DNA of 64,000 bases, taken from the NCBI RefSeq assembly GCF_020085105.1, contig NC_058055.1, positions 12,964,322-13,028,321 on the forward strand, written 5' to 3'. The stretch is from Siniperca chuatsi. Taxonomy: Eukaryota > Chordata > Actinopteri > Centrarchiformes > Sinipercidae. Shown in pieces: positions 1 through 44,352 of this stretch. The notes beneath the pieces were generated by a model. The model was not told the origin of the DNA. It was given only the letters and a program-made list of their open reading frames with translations, and searched no databases. How positions within the stretch are numbered: position 1 is the first letter of the stretch; each line of letters opens with the position of its first letter. The position numbers and the translations under genes are program-made.

Positions 1-962
1 GAATCCAAACGAAACCACATCATCATTCTACAAATAATCAATGCATGCACCATTATAAAAAGATACATGTCACACATGTCACATTAAAGCACACACAAAT
101 AATGATGCTAAAAAAGAACACCACAGAGGATAACTTCAAACCGGACATGTGATTGGAGAGGATAAAGACTTTCTTTTTTCATTCATCTGCCTGTGTTTTG
201 CCCAGATGTCTATGAACTACCACACACACACACATACACGGCAGGGTGAAGTTTGGAGTACTAAAACCAAAGTCATATGCTCTGTCAGGCAGTGAGCCAC
301 ACACACGTACACACAGGCACAAATAAACCACAGAATGTAGTCTACTGTTTCCAAAGCTTGAATGATAAGATGGCAGATAACAGAGAACTTCCATAAAATT
401 AACTGCCGGCAAAACTGTACAGTATAAATAGCAACAAAGTGGAGTTTGTTTTCTCCCAAAAACCAAACAACATTGAGCTAAAATACCTTTTTTTCAAGAT
501 GTACAAATAGCAAGTTTAATTACATAATTATACCGCTTGTCCTTAGGCCACTAAACTGCAGCAACCTCCTTCATGAATTTATGCCAGCAAAGCCAACATG
601 GTTTTAAGGAAGGTTTTAGTTTTATCATTTCTATAGCCTATTATCACAGCCCTGTGTTATTTAAAAATGTACTTTTCCACTGAATATATGTTTACCTGAA
701 CCAACATATTGTATAATGTCTATTACATTACATTTAGAATGCACAGAAAAGGACACAAAAAAACCTAGATTATGTATGTATGTATGTATGTATGTATGTA
801 TGTATGTATGCTGTTTTATCTCACAGTTAAGGAAATGTACAGTACATGCATTTGCTATAGACCATTTCATTCCAATTTCAATTCAATTCCAACTACTAAA
901 TTCTATGATTCACTGCATGACTATTTAATTATTATGAGAAACTTGAGCTTGTGTAAGATTAC
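1..962. other. dixdc1 intron, no gene seen
   Basis: This stretch lies downstream of dixdc1 coding exon 5 on the minus strand and should be intron. I see AT-rich sequence, CA-rich patches around 225-320 and one tetranucleotide microsatellite, and no convincing further coding exon on either strand. Confidence 0.6.
771..810. repeat. (TATG)n microsatellite
   Basis: Ten uninterrupted copies of TATG, lying in a dixdc1 intron. Confidence 0.95.
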
Positions 963-3900
963 CTGCTAGGCTGAGGATTGTCCTGTTCATCCGGAGATCC
1001 TCTTTCATACTGCTCAACCAGCGCACGAACACACACACTCTTTTCCATATCCAGCCCCCAGCCACTGAAAGATGACAGATAAAGCAGAGGTTATTTATTC
1101 ATAAATAAGATCTGGCATACAGTTTTAATAACAGATATATAGACGAGCCTTATTTCAGCAGTTGTGAGGATGGTAATTTGGTAATTGGTGTTTGTCCACC
1201 AGAGGACAGCAAAGACTACACATGTATCATATACATGTACATAACAAATGAGAGCTGTGGCAGAGAACATTTGGATATTACAAAAAGATGGTGGCAGGGG
1301 TTTGTGGGGGACAAGGGTTTGTGTCTATGTTTATGATTATTGCAGCCAGCATACCTGTGGATACGTGCGGCACGTGCAGGCTGTGAGGCATCAAGTCGTG
1401 CTGATGCCAGGGCGGCAGCGGCACCTTGTGCTAATGCAACCGTGGAGAGAGGGTTGTGGCTGGCAGAACCTCTTGACAAACCCCTCCCACTTCCAGAAGC
1501 AGCCCTGCTATTGGCTGAGGGTTTGAAGTGGGCTGCCAGCGCCAGAATTATCCTCATTACAGATTTCAGATTACCATCGACAATGTCTGCAGATAGAAAG
1601 GGAACATATGTCCCTCAGTAATTAACTAAACTTGAACAGTATTTGCCACATACGGTGTTAACATGGGATAGCAGCTTTATAACAGAAACCATGACATGAA
1701 GATTTTTTTTTTTTAGATTGCACAGAATCTGGTGTGAAACAAAGTTGTCATGCACATGATCACTGTTTCCCTGGTAAGTGACACACTGCTTGAGCATGTG
1801 GAGAAATACTGTATGTATTTGTTACAATCGGAACTATAAAATTTTTATGTGCTTAAAGCTTTGAGGTCAATAAAATCTCTGACTACAATACAGGGTCAGC
1901 AACCAGAAAAGGTTAGGAACACTTATTCTAAAAATGAGGAGAAAGAGAGCAAGAAAACACTAGATTTTCTGTGATTTACCTCTTGCAGATATGTGTGTCA
2001 TACGTATGTGTCTGGAGGAAATGAACTGCAAGACTTGCTCCACATTCTTCCTGCTTTCTTCTTTGTTTTGTGGCGCGACATACACTCCCTCCAGCACTTC
2101 CCCGGCTGCCGATTTGAAGATTTAAAAGAGAGAAAAAAACAATAATTTAGAAAAATTTACACAATGTTACATTTGAACATTTTTATAACAGGACTGTGTT
2201 ATTGCCCAAATGTCAGTCAGTGTGTATACAGGCATGAGTGAGAATGTGTTACAGACATCATTTCATAGTTGGTACCACTGCATAGCATTCATCTTAAACC
2301 TGACAAATTCAGATTTGTAGTTGATCAGTTCAATGATGACAATATAATCTGGTAAAAAAAACACTTATTTCTTGTGGAATTATCAACTAATACTGCAATA
2401 TTGCACGTAATGGTGTAAAGAGTTTCGCTACGGGGATCAATAAAGTATTTCTGATTCTGAGCATCAAAAGCTGAGGAGCTGAGGAGCATGAACAACAACC
2501 AGAAGAAGTTTGTGGTTCTCTTTAAAATGTGTGCTTGGTACTGACTATTTTGGATAATTGGTAAATGAATTTAAAATCTTGTTGTTGCATTTCATAATAT
2601 TATGCTAATCTGTATAATATTTAAATATAAATGATTGCATTTAAAAAGAAGAGAGGGAATATTCTTTATATTTACAGAATTCCATGAACAAAGTGTCTCT
2701 ATTGTTCACACTTCAATTTTTTTAGTTCATTCTTACAATGTCATAGTTACAGCGGATTACCATAGACTGTCAACTTCAAAGAATCTGACATGCTGTGACC
2801 ATTCAAGGCACAAGCTGAGGTATCCTGCATTATGACTGAACCAATTCATATTAGGACAACAATGTTAGGACATTCTTACATTTACATAATATGTTTGAAT
2901 GGAAATACTAATCCATATGGAATTTGACATCTTGCTGTGCATCCACATACATGAGATCATCATTTTTTAGCAAAGCTTTAAAAACCATAGTGAAGCTATT
3001 AGGTCATTTTTCTTTATTTCATTAGAGAAGTAACATTGAAGGAAATGCATCTCAGGTAGTTCTAACTGAAAGGTGAAACATTATTAATAAGGATGTAAAT
3101 AAGGGCTTATTGAATTTTTTTGACAGAGTTGTGTAATATTGTCAATAGTTGATGGTAAGACTGCTGTGGATGGGGAGATGAGGCACTCAGGTGGCTCTTT
3201 CTTCCCAGACTCCAGGCCTAATGTAGCCTTTGGCATGGAAATTGGCGTGACATTGAACTGGTGACAAATACAAAATGTTTCGTTTGACAGTCTTCCTCCA
3301 GTATTCCTACACCACGTGCGCCATTTGTGTGTGTAAATGTGTATGAGTGTACTTACCAACTATCTCTATTAGTTGTGTGAGCACCACCCCATCCTGCAGA
3401 TCATGCCTGAGGTCTGTGATAGCCTTCAGGCCTGGTTTCCTCTTCAGCTGAGAGTTCACCCAGGAAACATAAGCAGCCAGCTGCTGCTGCAATCCATCAA
3501 TCAGATGCACACAAATCCAATAAACCACAGACTAACACATGCACGAACACACAGCTTAGAGTGGGGCCCAAATAAGGCTGAGACCATGGCATAACAAATG
3601 AGTTCCTTTGTTTATTGTATTGGAAAGGGAGAGAGGGGGCAGGGTCAGTCTATTGTCCCACTGCCTATTAAATGTTACTTTTGTTATGAAGGTCAATTAT
3701 ATAATTTCGTGTTCAGCCCAGAGTTCGTGGTTCAGCATTCTTCCCCTGTGTTTCACACAGTTACTCTACCTTTACCGGTCCCGTTCAGTCACGTGACAGC
3801 CCGTTGTCCGGGATACGTTACAAAGAACGCCCGTTTTGAACACAACAGAGACAATTTCGCTTAACGCTTAGCGTTACCTAATAATGATGTTCGGCTTGTT

Positions 3901-4278
3901 TACGGCTTTTTAAAAGTCATAATAAAGCTACTTGGTAATCTTATTTCCTGACAACCATTGCACTTAACGTTATTGCTAGCTTTAACGCCTGCTACCTAAC
4001 TATATAGCTAGAATTCATGGTTTCTGGTCGTGATTACATATTAGCGTCAACGTGAACTTAGTTGGACAAACTACAGAAATTCTACCTAAAGTTATGGCAC
4101 TTTATTTTTTGCTAGTCTTTTAGATGGTTAGCAAATTTAACTGGCCCCCGCTTGCTAAATTACAGCTAACCTAACTTTACAAACATTTACATTAATAACA
4201 CTAGGTAAACGTTACCTCATTAAAGCCCCCATGAAGAACCTCATCCAGCAAACTTCCTCTAGAAAGTGAGGCGATCAT
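963..4278 (-). CDS. dixdc1: DIX domain-containing protein 1, N-terminal part (5 exons, partial)
   Basis: DIXDC1 is an actin-associated positive regulator of Wnt signalling that binds Dishevelled and Axin through a C-terminal DIX domain. Coding exons seen on the minus strand are 4216-4278, 3357-3486, 1980-2105, 1355-1586 and 963-1064; all splice in phase, giving 217 residues before the sequence leaves the window. The start codon at 4276-4278 gives MIASLSRGSLLDEVLHGGFN, closely like the start of vertebrate DIXDC1. Residues about 21-130 form the calponin-homology domain, with motifs such as AYVSWVNSQLKRKPG and DLRHDLQDGVVLTQLIEIV, then MRIILALAAHFKP and the low-complexity ALAQGAAAALA stretch typical of the family. 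Exon 5 carries SVCVRALVEQYE. The coiled coil and DIX domain lie beyond the left edge. Identification is firm; which teleost paralogue it is cannot be told here. Confidence 0.93.
2399..2462 (+). mobile_element. LINE-type 3' tail fragment
   Basis: The stretch ending GGGGATCAATAAAGTATTTC followed by TGATTCTGA resembles the 3' tails of truncated LINE elements that are common in fish genomes, as I recall them. It lies in dixdc1 intron 2. No reverse transcriptase sequence is present. Confidence 0.45.
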
Positions 4279-4494
4279 CTTTTAACTCGAAAACCCATTT
4301 AAGCTAGCTAGCTGGCTAGCTTCATTGACTCTCACACGACTCGCCTGAAACCACGGACAGGCACCAGTTACTAGCTACTGCTGTTCTCTAGCAAACGTCA
4401 ACAAACCGAGACAATTGATGGATCGGAAGCGACGACTACCGTTACTCTGGCTGGGAGACCGGTGTCAAGACACCGAAACATATTCACATACATG

Positions 4495-4542
4495 ACTTCC
4501 GGCAGCAGGTTTCAGAATAAAACTGCATTTGAGGACTTCCGG
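4495..4542 (-). promoter_or_regulatory. dixdc1 promoter with paired ETS motifs
   Basis: Two ACTTCCGG motifs (4495-4502 and 4535-4542) lie exactly 40 bp apart about 220-260 bp upstream of the dixdc1 start codon, in a region (about 3780-4560) with more CpG than its surroundings. ACTTCCGG is the core bound by ETS factors at many TATA-less vertebrate promoters. No TATA box was found. Promoter function is inferred from position and motif. Confidence 0.5.
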
Positions 4543-4560
4543 AATTCATAGAGTTCGTAA

Positions 4561-6233
4561 GAGTTTAGATTAGCTTCTCTTTGCCTAAAACTTTGTTAGC
4601 AATAAACAAGCCCATGGAAGCGTATACTGGACTATATTCAAATGATAATGTAAACTTGAAAATGAAAATGTAATTCCACAATAGCATTTTAATTTTCACA
4701 TATGTATGTGTTATTTGAGTAAAAGTTAAAATGCAATAATCCAATGTTCATTTTCACATACTTATGTGGGTTCTATGACTATATTAAAATTAAAATGGAA
4801 AAGCAGTTTGACATTTAATTTTCTAAGTTGTAACCCACTGTACAGTGGACAAACATTTAAGTCAAAATGAAATTAAATTTTCTAACAATTTGAAAACGAA
4901 AATGAAAACTGCATTTGACATTTCATTTTCAAAGACTTAACCTGCTATACAGTGGACAATATTCAAATGCAATTAGCAAAACAGTGCCCCCAGTAATTGC
5001 ATTTACATATCACCATGCTCTTTTGGTGTCTAAATGAAAATGAAAATGAGCCTATGTCACACAATGGGATTTAAAGTTTTAGTTTTATAAAGGTAGCATA
5101 CATGTGTAAGTGAAAAGCCACCATTCAGAACTGATTTGTTTTTTATAACTAACCATAGCTATCTAATTTTTTGTCATTAAAAATGAAGCATTATAGGCTT
5201 CAGCTACAATCCATTATCATTATGTAAACAAATATGTAGCCCCACCACCAAAATGAACCTGAAATGTGTTTCGCAGATCTTTTAATACACAATTTGACAC
5301 TAGACAGCAGCCAAGTCTCATTTAGTAATGTTTTCTGTTACTGTGAATGGTTTGTTTGCATCTGTGATGCCTATACACATTAGTGATGGAGATTATATTG
5401 TATATAATTATACACAACAGAAGAATGGAATAATGTCATTGGGATAATGTGTAGGTGTATCATGAAGTGTCATTTAAAACTACCCACTAACATTGAATTA
5501 CAAAAGGGGTAATAAGGTTTTAAGTACCATTGAGTGTATTTTGCCCAATAATTTATTTTATCTGTAGTATTAGCATTTTATTTTTGACATATATTACTTT
5601 GTAATGGTTCTGAACCTGACAACTTGCCTGGGCTTCACTGTACAATGTCAATGTCCACAAAATCTGTTTAAATTTTCACATCACAGATGTGCAGGATTCC
5701 TTATCTGACAGGATTAAGAGGGTAGATTTGTCTAAAATCTCAATACTTTTACTAGAAGTCACTGTATTATGATCACCATGGATAGTGTATTACAGAACTC
5801 CTGCATATTCATCATTAAACATTTTTGTGTGTATTTTTAGAGTTGTTTGACCCCGATACTGCAATTTGAATCTATCAACCAATTTTAACTTATTCGCACC
5901 TTCATTCAAGATCTATGTTAACAGACGTTTGTTTTTTCCCAGTTTATCGTGTAGTTGGGATTATTTTATGTTGGGGATCATTCGATTTTGTTTGACCCAA
6001 AGGTATACATATTAAAGATGCAATGGATTCCATAGATACTGTTAAAAGGCCAGTTTTCCATGCAGTGCAACAGGTAGAATCATCATCAACATCATCATTT
6101 TCAACTCTAGACAATGACAACTTATAGTAACTGAAAATATTCATAACATATGCATTCTTTACATTAACATCGTTCAGTCTATCAAACTGTAACCAGAGAT
6201 TCCAGGTCCAGTTATTATTTGTATTCAATTGTC
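4561..6233. other. Intergenic region between dixdc1 and cfap54
   Basis: AT-rich spacer between the dixdc1 5' end and the cfap54 3' end. No gene is seen. The part at 4620-5060 is a degenerate repeat listed separately. Confidence 0.6.
4620..5060. repeat. Degenerate AT-rich repeat
   Basis: Several diverged copies of a unit with GAAAATGAAAATG, TTTGACATTT and the string TACAGTGGACAA (around 4850 and 4950, about 100 bp apart). It looks like an old non-coding transposable element or a decayed tandem repeat. No terminal inverted repeats were established. Confidence 0.4.
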
Positions 6234-6239
6234 TTTATT
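6234..6239 (-). other. Candidate cfap54 polyadenylation signal
   Basis: AATAAA on the minus strand about 200 bp beyond the cfap54 stop codon. It fits a short 3' untranslated region. Other AATAAA-like strings lie further away, so the site used is not certain. Confidence 0.4.
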
Positions 6240-6441
6240 ATAAATATCCATTGCAATACCCTATTAACAAATACACTACTTCAGTTCTTAATTGCTAAGT
6301 TTCTTGTCTCATTGTACCAGGTTACCCACAACTTTCTGGCTCGCTTTAATAAAACAAGCTCCTCAGGAACTCTATGTCTCTCAATAGGCACAAGACTAGG
6401 AGTGCGAAGCGCAACACATAATGAGTGTCATTCTATTCTGG

Positions 6442-39152
<32,711 letters not shown>

Positions 39153-39254
39153 TTCTCTTGCCACAGCGGTAATTTTAACCAACTATGGTATTTCTGATAG
39201 CTAACTAGCTACATATCCAACAACAAACTGCTCAAAGCGACTGGGGCAAGGCAC

Positions 39255-39268
39255 ATCACCATGGTAAC
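39255..39268 (+). promoter_or_regulatory. RFX X-box-like site upstream of cfap54
   Basis: ATCACCATGGTAAC matches 13 of 14 positions of the X-box consensus GTHNYYATRRNAAC (only the first base differs). It lies about 103-116 bp upstream of the cfap54 start codon. RFX factors drive ciliary genes through X-boxes close to the start, so position and gene function agree. Occupancy is not shown. Confidence 0.6.
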
Positions 39269-39299
39269 AACGCTAAACAGACAGGAAGCAAAGGAGGAA

Positions 39300-40540
39300 C
39301 GTTAGGGACCATAAGGTTACCCAGCACATGCAGAAACACCCAGTTACACAAAATTATATAGATACCCAAAAAACTCAAAAGTATTAACTGCGGGCAGAGT
39401 TTTGCAAAATCAAAGATCAGACAAAAGCACGATCATGTTTGAAATTAAAAAAGACCTTATAACTTTTGAAAGAAGAAATAACACATTCTTCCTATTACAA
39501 ATGAAAAGCTGCATTTATAATCAATAAAACACACACTTGCTCAATTCAATACAGTCGGTTGTTTAACTGCTACATTCTTGGTCTGGTATGACTAGTAGCC
39601 AATGGTGGCTAATGTTAGCTGTGGCTAAAAATCTGTTCACTAACGTGATGACTCTTCTCTACTTGTGCTACTGTTACACTATGTTTTAGTATTTACCATT
39701 ATCCTGTAGCTACATAGTTGTCAGATACCTATATAGTTGCTAGGTCTCGCTTTAAAGCTAGCTTTTGCACTTTGCAGTGACACAGTTTGTTGCTTTGTCA
39801 CCAAACTCATCTTGGCCAGTCCAAATGACAGACCGGTATCCTTACATTAATTTTGGACAATTATGCAGGACACAATTTGTTGATGATAAAAAGTCAGTAA
39901 TTTCCACTGGATGGCTCTCTGGTTCAGTACTGAAAAGTAAAAATGAGATGTGCTAGTCTGGCACAATGCCAGTGCTTGGTGACTGAAAAAGGGGTGGAAG
40001 GCACTATAACAGTGGTTGCATGATGGTTTAAAAGTTTCTGTAGAATCTCAGTGCTTGCAGATAACACTAATTTAATATGTGCAGAGACTGACAGAAATTT
40101 GGTTGGCACAACTGTTGCACAATTGGAAAAGACTTCATATTTTACAACTGAGCTCATGGCAAAATGATACATGCTTAGAGTGTCACCTAATGCTGTCCCA
40201 TACAAACTCATCAATTCCCATTCAAGCTCACATCCATTCTGCACACAAACCTAAAGCTTCTGGCACTCAGAGCACAGCAGGCTAATGCTCTGGCAGCTAT
40301 CCCTCAAACAAACACACACACAATCACACGCAGACACACAGAGATCCAGACGGGAGCATTTCCTGGGGAATGAGTATGGGGGCATCAGCAGTACTCCGAG
40401 CCAATGTCACCTCATGACTGGGAGAAGGGAGAGACAGTAACACAGAGTTGTAGAGCGAGAGGGAGAGAGAGAGAGAGACAACCGGTCCCAGTCGGACAGA
40501 TGAAACAATGAGGGCGATGGAGGGATAAACAGTTGACATC
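39300..40540. other. Intergenic region between cfap54 and cryabb
   Basis: Spacer between two divergently transcribed genes. No gene seen. It holds a GA-rich low-complexity patch at about 40447-40480. Confidence 0.6.
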
Positions 40541-40544
40541 ATTG

Positions 40545-40552
40545 TTCCAGAA
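40545..40552 (+). promoter_or_regulatory. Candidate heat-shock element upstream of cryabb
   Basis: TTCCAGAA, a minimal inverted TTCnnGAA pair bound by heat-shock factors, lies about 115 bp upstream of the TATA box. Only two units are clear, so binding may be weak. Confidence 0.4.
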
Positions 40553-40667
40553 AGATCAGCCTGTTGGCAGGGTCACTATGCAAGTGTGCATTGGAGATTG
40601 CTGAGGGGAGGGAGATGCAGAGGACGTGAACAGAGACAGAGCCCGGGTGGGATGGGAGGGAAAGGCC

Positions 40668-40674
40668 TATAAAT
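40668..40674 (+). promoter_or_regulatory. cryabb TATA box
   Basis: TATAAAT within GGCCTATAAATGTGG, 97 bp upstream of the start codon, which leaves room for a short 5' untranslated region. Strong TATA boxes are usual for crystallin and small heat-shock genes. Confidence 0.75.
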
Positions 40675-40764
40675 GTGGTGCAGGAGAGCACAGCACCACC
40701 CATCTCAGTCCAAGTCAAACCTCCCTCTTACCCATCGTTTTTACATCTCCTCTAGAATCTCATC

Positions 40765-41729
40765 ATGGACATCCCCATCCAGTATCCCTGGTACCGTCGG
40801 GCCTTCCCACATCGACTCTCTGACCTCGCCTTGGCAGAACCTCTCACTGATTGGCCACTAATCTGGCCCTTGCCCTGGTCCTTCCCCTGGATGCGCCCTT
40901 CGTTCACGCGCTGGTTTAACTGGTCCGACAATGGACACAGTGAGGTAAAGTAAAATTCACCTGTGTCTTTAAATAATTAACTTGTCTTGTATGAAATACC
41001 CACAAGTTGACTTATTACCAATATCTCTTCTAATACTACTTAACATAAAATCAGTATTAATAACTAATGTACTGTAGTGTGTAGAATGATGTGACAGACC
41101 ATTAGATGCACAGAAATCTTTAAAATGTAAGATATGTATGATTTTACATTATTGAGTCTTCCACTGATGCAGGTCTCTGTATAATTCTTGAAGAGAAGAG
41201 AGTCTTGCACTGAGATAACAATAACAAGCTATTGTGTGACCAGCTGACTCCAGGCTGCAGCCGACTCCAGGCTGCAGGCATGCAACCAAATTTGTTAGTA
41301 CTGCTCCTAACAGCTGTATTGTCTGTATAGATGCGCATTGAAAAGGATCGCTACGTCATTTACCTGGATGTGAAGCATTTCTCACCTGACGAGCTGTCTG
41401 TCAGTGTCAGTGATGAGTTCATCACGATACACGCCAAGCATGAAGACAGACAGGTTAGGGGGACTATAGAGATCTGTAGAAATAATAAAAAAAAAGATTT
41501 TGCTGACACTTTACTGATACACTAATTCTGTTTTCAGGACGACCACGGATTTGTGTCCAGAGAGTTTCTGAGAAAGTACAGGCTTCCTGCTGGCGTGTTA
41601 AGTGCTGACGTCACCTCCAGTCTGTCATTTGATGGTGTGCTTACAATCACTGCACCTCGGTCATCTCCTGGCCCAGAGCGCAGTATTCCTATTTCCTGTG
41701 AAGATGGAACACCAAAACAGAAAATGTAG
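40765..41729 (+). CDS. cryabb: Alpha-B crystallin (small heat-shock protein)
   Basis: Alpha-B crystallin is an ATP-independent chaperone that forms large oligomers in the lens and in stressed muscle and other tissues. Three exons, 40765-40944, 41331-41453 and 41538-41729, all join in phase 0 at the places usual for the family and give 164 residues (human 175). The N-terminal region starts [12 protein letters not shown]. The alpha-crystallin domain (about residues 61-145) contains [40 protein letters not shown] and [12 protein letters not shown]. The IxI oligomerisation motif is the IPI of ERSIPIS. The tail ends PKQKM. The WYRR start and the ERSIPI tail fit the teleost b copy (cryabb) better than cryaba, judged from memory. 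The N-terminal domain is unusually rich in tryptophan. Confidence 0.92.
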
Positions 41730-41879
41730 AGCAGAGTCTGACGCTCCTGCCACTGTTTCACTACTAACCCCAAGTGCTGCCTGTTTTTATATTTAACCTG
41801 TTACAGTTTTGTTGGCAGTTCAGTACACACAGTAGGCGGTGCATACAAGTCTAGATGTCTGTAAGTGCAAGTGCCTTCT

Positions 41880-41885
41880 AATAAA
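41880..41885 (+). other. cryabb polyadenylation signal
   Basis: AATAAA about 150 bp downstream of the cryabb stop codon. Confidence 0.6.
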
Positions 41886-43561
41886 CCGGTATCTAAATTC
41901 TTACTCAATGTTATTCTGATGTCTCTGTAAGACAATGGTGCTTTAAAACCAAAGGCTAATATGTTGAGCCCATGTAACAGAGTAGCACACGGGGTGAGGT
42001 GCAGGATAATGAGAGTTAATTTCCCTATCACAAGCCTACAGAATCACTCTTTAAACCATACCTCTCGGCCAAAAACGTTCACACCACTGTGCATGTAAAT
42101 GACACATTAAGGACATCTAATCATATATTGAAAGGCATTTCCTTACTTGGATCAGGCATTTGAATGTTATATAATGTCTGTACTGGCCCTGCAGTTTAGT
42201 GACAGAATTGTAAGCATTTGTTAATTGAACCCAAACTAGCTTGCAGAACCTATTAGTTTGACAGGGAAATGCTTAAATGTTTAAGGGAGTGGAAATGTAA
42301 AGACTTCTGCTCAAAATTGTCCACAGAAGATGATAACAGACTAAACTTGTTAAATTGAATTGTATCTACAGTACTCAGTACTGTCTGAGTGGGTATAAGT
42401 AAGATGCCAACTATGCTTTGTTTTTTCTTTGAGAATAGTCTTGGTTTCTGTTTGTGTGAGGAGGAGGTAGTTCTCTGGAGGCATATACAGTCATTTTTAG
42501 TTTGTTCACTAAACGAAAAAGCCACCAAAGGACTTGGGACCAGGTGTGTATTTGTTGAGAGGAAGAAAGAGGGTGAATGAGGGGAAAGTAGTGGACATGG
42601 GAGGCACTGATGTTTGGAGACAGACAGCTTTTATCACTGGGCTCCTTTTCTGCAGGGGATGCATGGCCTCTGAGCTGCTAAGGAAAGTATGTGAATTTAT
42701 GTGAGAGTGAGCTCATAGATGCAAGAATTACAGCTCTATCATTCCTTCATATTGGGAACAACTCTCTGGCATATTAACACAGAAAACAACAATAGAATAA
42801 ATGTTGGAACTCAAACTCATAGACCTGCTGTGTGTTCTTCTTTTGTGTGTAGTGTTTCTGCTTTCAAAACAACTTCACATAACTTCATACATTACATCTG
42901 ATGAATCAAGCTGCATTCTTACTTACAGCAATAACTGTCACATATTATGCATAGAGGTTTTTATTTGTTTTTGTCAGGTCTAGATCATAACAATCATTCT
43001 GTCAAAAATAGGTACAGATACCTTATTTCAGTGTCATACTTGAAGAATTAACATAAAAGCAGCAAATTCAAGTTTTGTCAGCATGTCATTTGTGGATTTA
43101 TTAAGGAATGTAATATGAAAAATATGTTATTTTCAATATAATTTCTTTATTTTCTTATTATCAAACATGCAAATAGTTTGAACAGACTGTGAAGACTGTG
43201 TTGTCTGCATTCTTGCGTGTGCAATGAAAATGTACTTATTTTTACTTAAATTTCTCAGTATAATATTGGGGAATTAGGCCAGGAAATACTTTGACAAATA
43301 CGTTTCATACCTTCAAAACAGATATAAACAGTATGATGGACTATTACAGAATAAACAATTCAAATATGGAGCGTTAAGCAACAGTAGTTCTTTCTTCAGA
43401 GCTGTTGCTGTGTAGAGCTCTTGTCCACATCTTCTAAGGTGCAGATTATCTACAGTGTCAATATGCAAACCTACATATATATTGTCAACAATGTATGTAA
43501 GATCATATGATAGTTATGAAGTTATCTCTTAATGTAGTTAACAAGAAGGGTGTTCTCTTTA
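41886..43561. other. Intergenic region between cryabb and mia
   Basis: AT-rich spacer between two convergent genes. No coding, RNA or repeat feature recognised. Confidence 0.6.
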
Positions 43562-44352
43562 TCAGTAACAGTAGAAGTCCCATTTCTGGAAATAAGAAAA
43601 GAGGGAGAATTAGGAGAAAGCACCACATAATGCATACGTGTGTGGTTGTGTGTGTGTTCACCTACAGTAGTCTTGACTTCGGTGCTGGCTGGCATGAGAG
43701 GATGCGTCTCCTCCACTACACTGCTGGGGAAGTGGCCAATGCGAGCCTCCTGCTGTCCATAATAGGAGTCTTGTACCTGCAAACAGGTGATATAGACATA
43801 AGTTACTGAAAACATCACTTCTTCAGGTCTTTTGGTTAAGAACTATGTCAAAGTAAATAGTTATTATCCCCTAAATATTTTTTTTTACTTACACTGCCGG
43901 CCCAGAAGAGGTTCCCTCTGTCCTTTAGCATTGCGTAGACATAAATGAGCTGCCCCTGTCTGATGGGGATGAACCTGCAGTCTCCAGGGTAGTAGTCCTG
44001 CAGTGCACGAGCTATCAAGATGGGATCTGTGCAGGAGTACGGAAGGAGACTGATGTGAGTTGGGGAAGGAAGGCATCATATGGAGGACTTTTGCAGTTTA
44101 TAATATTTGTCATACTTTTATGCAAATTCGAAAAGTTCAGCATGTGTATGACCATTTCAATTCTACCTGTAGTTGTATAACATAATCACAACATAGTTTA
44201 GCAGCAAAAAGAAGTTGGTGGGTGTGCTACTTACGGCTGCATTCGGAGTCAGCGCAGAGTTTCTTGTCAGCGAGTTTAGGCATCTGCCTTCCAGCTTCAG
44301 AGGTTGGCAACAAAAGCCACACTGAAAGAGCAAGCCAGAGTTTGCAAGGCAT
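43562..44352 (-). CDS. mia: Melanoma inhibitory activity protein (secreted SH3-fold)
   Basis: MIA is a small secreted protein of cartilage and melanoma cells with an SH3-like fold that binds extracellular matrix. Four exons on the minus strand, 44235-44352, 43893-44026, 43666-43776 and 43562-43585, splice in phase to 128 residues (human MIA 131). Residues 1-20 (MPCKLWLALSVWLLLPTSEA) form a signal peptide. Then come KLADKKLCADSECSHPI, ALQDYYPGDCRF, GQLIYVYAMLKDRGNLFWAG, YYGQQEARIGHFPSSVV and a final KWDFYCY. The four cysteines that make the two family disulfides are present. The match is closer to MIA than to otoraplin, as shown by the YYG and KWDFYC motifs. It is convergent with cryabb. Confidence 0.92.

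Noticed and set aside
39153-39182. Ten-residue upstream extension of cfap54
   Set aside because: It begins with TTG and has a stop just before it; the ATG at 39150-39152 fits the family start.
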